Source: an uncultured Mycoplasmatota bacterium
Lineage (GTDB): Bacteria; Bacillota_I; Bacilli_A; RF39; UBA660
DNA length: 38,989 nucleotides
Direction: 5' to 3'
Assembly: GCA_947570175.1 (NCBI GenBank)
Contig: CANOTJ010000009.1
Location: forward strand, 1 to 38,989
Of this stretch, positions 34,396-38,989 are shown piece after piece. The stretch's first letter is position 1. The number at the start of each line of letters is the position of its first letter. The position numbers and the translations under genes are program-made. Under the pieces are notes generated by a model. The model did no database searches and was not told the DNA's origin. It worked only from the letters and a program-made list of their open reading frames with translations.

Positions 34396-35352
34396 ATGAA
34401 AGAAATAATTGGAAATACTCCAATGATAAAAATTAAATATCAATATAAAGGAGAAAAAAAGGAAATCTATACAAAATTAGAGTATTATAATGTAACAGGT
34501 AGTATTAAAGATCGAATGGCTAGTTATATTTTGAATTGTGCGAAGCAAAATAAAACATTAATAGATCATATGCCAATTATCGAAGCAACTAGTGGAAATA
34601 CAGGAATTTCCCTTTCTGCACTAGGGGCCTATATGAAACATCCTGTATATATTTTTATGCCAGATTGGGTAAGTAAGGAAAGAATTAAAATTATGGAAAT
34701 GTTTGGTGCAAAAGTTCAATTATTCTCCAAAGAAGAGGGAGGATTCCAACGTTGTATTAAAGAAGCAGAAAATTTATCGGAAAAACTAAACGGATTTTTA
34801 GTAAATCAATTTAAAAATTCTAGTAACTTACTGGCACATTATTATACAACAGCACCAGAAATATTAGATCAATTATCTTCTGTTTCTGCTTTTGTATCAG
34901 GGATAGGAACAGGTGGAACTTTAATGGGAGTTTCTAAAAAATTAAAGGAGGAAAATCAGGAGACTATTACTTGTGCAATAGAACCAGATACCATGGCAAT
35001 TTTAAGTAAAGGGAAAATAGATAGTCATAAAATAGAAGGAATTGGAGATGACTTTATTCCAGAATTAGTAGATACTAATAAAATTGATAAAATCATTTTA
35101 GTAAATGATATGGATGCTATAAATATGGCACGTATGATAGCGAAGCAATTAGGGTTAGGAGTAGGAATCTCTTCTGGAGCAAACTTGATAGGAGCTATCT
35201 TACTAAAGGAAGAGGTTGAAGGAAACGTAGTAACTGTTTTCCCTGATGATCATAAAAAATACATTAGTACAGAATTGTCAGAACCAAAAGATAATCATAT
35301 AAATATGGTATCAAATCAAATTGAACTACTAGATTATGAGGTAGTCAAATAA
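34396..35352 (+). CDS. cysK: Cysteine synthase (O-acetylserine sulfhydrylase) family
   Basis: A PLP-dependent beta-family enzyme of 318 residues that would make cysteine from O-acetylserine and sulfide. Visible are GNTPM at the start, the PLP lysine K38 in TGSIKDRMA, EATSGNTGISL (substrate carboxylate loop), GIGTGGTLMG (phosphate loop) and ISSGANL near the end. The in-frame GTG at 34387 is part of the AGGTGAT ribosome binding site, so the ATG at 34396 is used. It lies 52 bases before cysS, thus cysteine synthesis and cysteine activation are encoded together. Cystathionine beta-synthase activity cannot be excluded. Confidence 0.9.
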   Translation: MKEIIGNTPMIKIKYQYKGEKKEIYTKLEYYNVTGSIKDRMASYILNCAKQNKTLIDHMPIIEATSGNTGISLSALGAYMKHPVYIFMPDWVSKERIKIMEMFGAKVQLFSKEEGGFQRCIKEAENLSEKLNGFLVNQFKNSSNLLAHYYTTAPEILDQLSSVSAFVSGIGTGGTLMGVSKKLKEENQETITCAIEPDTMAILSKGKIDSHKIEGIGDDFIPELVDTNKIDKIILVNDMDAINMARMIAKQLGLGVGISSGANLIGAILLKEEVEGNVVTVFPDDHKKYISTELSEPKDNHINMVSNQIELLDYEVVK

Positions 35353-35404
35353 TTGAAATAAAAGGTTACTTATGGTATACTAAAAAAGAAATTAAGGTGA
35401 TAAA

Positions 35405-36808
35405 ATGCGATTATATAATACACTTACAAAAAAAACAGAAGAATTTATTCCAAATAATAAAAACGAGATCACAATGTATACATGCGGCCCCACTGTTTAT
35501 CATTATGCTCATATCGGAAATTTACGTTCCTATATTTTTGAAGATATCTTAGAAAAATTATTAAACTATATTGGATACCCTGTAAAAAGAGCTATGAATA
35601 TAACAGATGTTGGTCATCTTTCTAGTGACTCTGATTCTGGAGAGGACAAAATGTTAAAAGGAGCAAAAAGAGAGAATAAAAGTGTTTTAGAAATTGCCGA
35701 ATTTTATACAAATGAATTCTTTAAAAATTTAGATGATTTAAATATAAAGAAACCAGAAATCATTAGTAAAGCAACGGATAATATTGATGAATACATTAAA
35801 ATGATCGAAGTTTTATTAGAAAAAGACTATGCTTATATTGCGAATGGAAATGTCTATTTTGATATCCATAAACTAAAAGATTATTATCAACTGACCAATC
35901 ATAAAATAGATGAGATGGTGGTAGGTGTAAGAGAAGGAGTAGAAGAAGATTCTAATAAAAGAAGCCAAGCAGACTTTGTTTTATGGTTTACTAAATCAAA
36001 GTTTGATGATCAGGAACTCAAATGGCCTTCCCCTTGGGGGCTTGGATATCCAGGTTGGCATATTGAATGCTCCGCAATTAGTATAAAATATCTAGGAGAA
36101 TATTTGGATATTCATTGTGGAGGAGTTGATAATATTTTTCCACATCACACCAATGAAATAGCCCAAAGTGAGGCTTATTTAGGACATAAATGGTGTAATT
36201 TTTGGTGCCATGGGGAACATTTAAATGATAAAACAGGAAAAATGAGTAAATCAAAAGGGGAATTTTTAACCTTAGATGTATTAAAAGAAAAAGGCTATGA
36301 TCCAATGATTTACCGCCTATTTTGTTTAAACTCCCATTATCGAAAAACACTATTATTTAGTTATGAAATTATGGATGACGTAAAAAAAACATATGAAAAG
36401 ATAAAAAGAAAAATTCATCAAATAAACAATAACAAAACAGGAAATATCAGAAAAGAGGAAATAAAGAACTATCAAATTCGATTTAAAGAACAGTTAGAGA
36501 ATGATTTAAATACAGCAAATGCCTTAACAGTTCTATACGAGGTAATCAAAACAGAAGAATTAAATAATTTAGAAAAGATTACTTTAATAGAAGAATTTGA
36601 TCAAATATTATCCCTAAATTTAGTAGAGAAAGAAAAAAAAGACATCGATTTAGAGATGAAACAATATATTGAAAACATGATTTTAAAAAGAAGTCAAGCC
36701 AAACAAGATAAAAATTATGAATTAGCAGATCAAATTAGAAATGAATTACTAGAAAAAAACATTACACTAATAGATACCAAAGATAGCACAAAATATGAAA
36801 TAGAATAG
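35405..36808 (+). CDS. cysS: Cysteinyl-tRNA synthetase
   Basis: Class I aminoacyl-tRNA synthetase of 467 residues. It shows [15 protein letters not shown] (zinc ligand C27 and the HIGH motif as HIGN at 36-39), WHIECSAIS and [20 protein letters not shown] (the other zinc ligands), and KMSKSKGEF near 279-287. The C-terminal helical anticodon-binding part ends with [20 protein letters not shown], typical of CysS. Ribosome binding site AAGGTGAT is directly upstream. It is followed 10 bases later by a zinc peptidase gene. Confidence 0.97.
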   Translation: MRLYNTLTKKTEEFIPNNKNEITMYTCGPTVYHYAHIGNLRSYIFEDILEKLLNYIGYPVKRAMNITDVGHLSSDSDSGEDKMLKGAKRENKSVLEIAEFYTNEFFKNLDDLNIKKPEIISKATDNIDEYIKMIEVLLEKDYAYIANGNVYFDIHKLKDYYQLTNHKIDEMVVGVREGVEEDSNKRSQADFVLWFTKSKFDDQELKWPSPWGLGYPGWHIECSAISIKYLGEYLDIHCGGVDNIFPHHTNEIAQSEAYLGHKWCNFWCHGEHLNDKTGKMSKSKGEFLTLDVLKEKGYDPMIYRLFCLNSHYRKTLLFSYEIMDDVKKTYEKIKRKIHQINNNKTGNIRKEEIKNYQIRFKEQLENDLNTANALTVLYEVIKTEELNNLEKITLIEEFDQILSLNLVEKEKKDIDLEMKQYIENMILKRSQAKQDKNYELADQIRNELLEKNITLIDTKDSTKYEIE

Positions 36809-36818
36809 AGGAAATAGT

Positions 36819-37520
36819 ATGAATTATATGACCATAGGATATGAAAACATAATGACCATTTTTTTAGCAGTAATTGGAATGCTTGTTGTAATAACCGCCC
36901 AAATAGGAATTAGTTCTAATTATTCAAAATATAAAAATAGAAAAAATAGTCAAAACTTAAGTGGGCAAGAAGTAGCTAGGAAAATACTAGATCAACATGG
37001 ATTAAAAGATGTTCATGTGGTATCTGTTTCTGGTAATTTAACGGATCATTATGATCCTACAAGAAAAGTAGTAAAACTCTCCAGTGATATTTTTAACGGA
37101 ACGACGATTGCGGCCATGGCAGTAGCAGCCCATGAAGTAGGGCATGCTATTCAAGATCAAGAAAACTATTCTTTTATGAGAATTAGAAGTGGGTTAGTGC
37201 CTTTTGTAAACTTTGTAACATATCTTGGATATTTTTCTATCCTGATATCTTTAATTGCTGGCATGACTGGATATTTTATGATGGGAATCTTAGTTCTTCT
37301 TGCAACTCTTTTATTTCAATTTATTACATTACCAGTAGAATTTGACGCTTCTAAAAGAGCTCAAATAGAACTAGATAAAATGAATTTAGTAAGCTCAGAG
37401 GATCAAGAGGGAATTCATAATATGTTACGATCTGCCGCTATGACTTATGTCGCAAGTGTCATATCCTCATTATTAAGCCTTTTGCGTTTAATTTTAATGT
37501 TTCGTGATCGAGATGATTAA
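36819..37520 (+). CDS. Membrane zinc metallopeptidase, YugP type
   Basis: A 233-residue protein of the neutral zinc metallopeptidase family (Zn_peptidase_2). It has a membrane helix near 12-30 (IMTIFLAVIGMLVVITAQIG), the SGQEVARKILDQHGL segment, DHYDPTRKVVKLS, and the HExxH motif AAHEVGHAIQ (H105-H109), then further membrane helices (near 125-175 and 205-225). PVEFDASKRAQ near 175 supplies the third ligand region in this family. Targets are unknown. The ribosome binding site GAGGAA overlaps the end of cysS, so it is probably co-transcribed. Confidence 0.88.
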   Translation: MNYMTIGYENIMTIFLAVIGMLVVITAQIGISSNYSKYKNRKNSQNLSGQEVARKILDQHGLKDVHVVSVSGNLTDHYDPTRKVVKLSSDIFNGTTIAAMAVAAHEVGHAIQDQENYSFMRIRSGLVPFVNFVTYLGYFSILISLIAGMTGYFMMGILVLLATLLFQFITLPVEFDASKRAQIELDKMNLVSSEDQEGIHNMLRSAAMTYVASVISSLLSLLRLILMFRDRDD

Positions 37521-37543
37521 ATGTAAAGAAACCGTTTTAGATA

Positions 37544-37570
37544 TTGACAGTAAAGATAAAACAGTATAAT
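37544..37570 (+). promoter_or_regulatory. Possible murC promoter
   Basis: TTGACA at 37544-37549 and TATAAT at 37565-37570. Both hexamers are perfect but the spacer is only 15 bases, shorter than the usual 17. Confidence 0.55.
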
Positions 37571-37595
37571 CTTAAATAAAAGGATAGGTGATAAG

Positions 37596-38903
37596 ATGTA
37601 CCACTTTATAGGAATTAAAGGGGCAGGAATGAGTGCCCTAGCTCAAATTATGAAAAGACTTGGATATCAAGTACAGGGAAGTGATTATGAAAAACACTTT
37701 TTTACTCAAGTTGGATTAGAAGAATTAAATATTGAATTATTACCATTTTCAGAAGAAAATATCCAACCAGGAATGAAAATTATTAAAGGAGCTGCTTTTT
37801 CAGATGATCATATCGAAATGAAAAAAGCTTTAGAATTAGATTTGGAAATTTATACTTACTCAGAAATGGTTGGAAAACTAACCCAAAAAATGAAAACCAT
37901 TTGTGTAGCAGGATGCCATGGGAAAACTACTACGACTTCTATGTTCGCACATGTGTTAAATCAAACGATTGGATGTAATTACTTAATTGGAGATGGAACT
38001 GGCTATGCAGATCCTAAAAATGAATTTTTTGCTTTAGAATCATGTGAATATCGTAGACATTTCTTAAATTATCATCCTTACTACGCTATTATTACCAATA
38101 TTGATTTAGATCATGTAGACTATTTTAAAGACATTGATGATGTCATCGATGCTTATCAAGAATTTGCCAATCGTGCAGAAAAAATGATTATTGCATGTGG
38201 GGATGACCCTTATACACATACATTAGAAGTAAGTAAACCAATCTTTTATTATGGATTGGATGAAGATAATGATATTCGTGCCACTCATGTAGAATATAAA
38301 AGTAGTGGAACAACTTTTGAAGTAGAAATTGAAGGAAATTATTATGGCTCTTATGATTTACCAATCTATGGGAAACATAATTTGTTAAATACTCTTGCTG
38401 TTATTGCAACTTGTTATTATGAGCGAATGCAATCAAAAGAAATTACCAAGGTATTTCAAACATATACAGGTGCTAAAAGAAGATTTACACAAACCACTGT
38501 AGGGGATTCTATTATTATTGATGATTATGCTCATCATCCAAATGAAGTAAAAGCAACAATAAATGCAGTTAAACAAAAATATCCTGAGAAAAAATTAATT
38601 GTGATTTTTCAACCACATACATATTCTAGAACCCAAGAATTTAAAGATGATTTAATTCATGTATTTCAAAAAGCAGATGAAGTATATCTTTTAGAGATTC
38701 ATGGTGCAAGAGAAAAACAAGAAGATTATCCAGATGTTACATCAAATATGATTATTAAAGAACTAGAAAATGCCCATCCAATCAAAATAGATCAAGCAGA
38801 CTTACTTAGTTCAAATACCAATACTGTATTTGCCTTTATGAGTCCTAATGATATTTCTAAACTAGAAGATGATTTAAAAGAACAAATCGAGAAGCATAAT
38901 TGA
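37596..38903 (+). CDS. murC: UDP-N-acetylmuramate--L-alanine ligase
   Basis: Adds L-alanine to UDP-MurNAc, the first peptide step of peptidoglycan synthesis, in the cytoplasm. The 435-residue protein has GIKGAGMSALAQI (N-terminal nucleotide-sugar site), VAGCHGKTTTTSM (P-loop near 105-116), ITNIDLDHVDYF (central-domain motif) and DDYAHHPNEVKATI plus FQPHTYSR in the C-terminal domain. Its presence shows that the organism makes a cell wall. AGGTGAT precedes the ATG. Confidence 0.96.
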   Translation: MYHFIGIKGAGMSALAQIMKRLGYQVQGSDYEKHFFTQVGLEELNIELLPFSEENIQPGMKIIKGAAFSDDHIEMKKALELDLEIYTYSEMVGKLTQKMKTICVAGCHGKTTTTSMFAHVLNQTIGCNYLIGDGTGYADPKNEFFALESCEYRRHFLNYHPYYAIITNIDLDHVDYFKDIDDVIDAYQEFANRAEKMIIACGDDPYTHTLEVSKPIFYYGLDEDNDIRATHVEYKSSGTTFEVEIEGNYYGSYDLPIYGKHNLLNTLAVIATCYYERMQSKEITKVFQTYTGAKRRFTQTTVGDSIIIDDYAHHPNEVKATINAVKQKYPEKKLIVIFQPHTYSRTQEFKDDLIHVFQKADEVYLLEIHGAREKQEDYPDVTSNMIIKELENAHPIKIDQADLLSSNTNTVFAFMSPNDISKLEDDLKEQIEKHN

Positions 38904-38918
38904 TTTATGTTTTTTTTG
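38895..38918 (+). terminator. Weak terminator after murC
   Basis: CATAA and TTATG form a five-pair stem with a five-base loop, followed by eight T. The stem includes the last murC codons. Only 70 bases remain to the window end and I see nothing further in them. Confidence 0.5.
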
Positions 38919-38989
38919 ATAAGTAACGTTAAGAGTGTTAATCATTAGTTAAAATGTCCACGATTTTATTTATTGATAACAAACAAAGA

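Overview
The window is very AT-rich, uses TGA as a stop codon (for example at the ends of rsgA and stp), and has strong AGGAG/AGGTGAT-type ribosome binding sites and TTGACA/TATAAT promoters, often with an extended -10. The gene content (PASTA-kinase module, murC, GH25 muramidase, pyruvate phosphate dikinase, radical/activase-type CoA-dehydratase proteins, MobV/serine-recombinase element) points to an anaerobic, walled, low-GC member of the Bacillota. An uncultured gut lineage of Bacilli (RF39-like) or Clostridia is my best guess; the sequence alone does not fix it further.

Positions 1-1814 hold two adjacent genes of unassigned function that look like derivatives of sigma-70 factors; the first contains three 222-base tandem repeats and enters from outside the window. 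Positions 1872-7113 are a compact housekeeping operon: rlmN, stp, prkC, rsgA, rpe, with one-base and four-base overlaps, closed by a terminator shared with a convergent Cys-rich mini-protein gene. Positions 7347-10261 are a three-gene, overlapping unit related to 2-hydroxyacyl-CoA dehydratase components and their ATP-dependent activator. Next come topA, a Ppx/GppA-like gene, an unknown gene, xerD and ppdK, mostly single transcription units with readable promoters and terminators. Positions 17786-18389 are intergenic and carry a candidate 68-nt small RNA and a possible gene remnant. PfkB kinase and Smr genes follow, then a strongly expressed-looking pair of single-pass membrane proteins (19712-23318), small unknowns, and a GH25 muramidase.

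Positions about 25934-34113 are accessory DNA on the minus strand, abutting the 3' end of tRNA-Leu(UAG). I read this as two tandem att-bounded segments. The right one (28442-34113) is an integrative and mobilizable element with a large serine recombinase, a MobV relaxase and a candidate oriT, bounded by 11-base direct repeats, one of which is the tRNA 3' end. The left one (about 25934-28441) has related ends but no recombinase or relaxase, and carries a UbiB/ABC1-like kinase and a VOC-family protein, resembling a cis-mobilizable satellite. This is the most interesting structure in the window.

The right edge (34396-38903) returns to core genes: cysK-cysS (cysteine synthesis beside cysteinyl-tRNA synthetase), a membrane zinc peptidase and murC.
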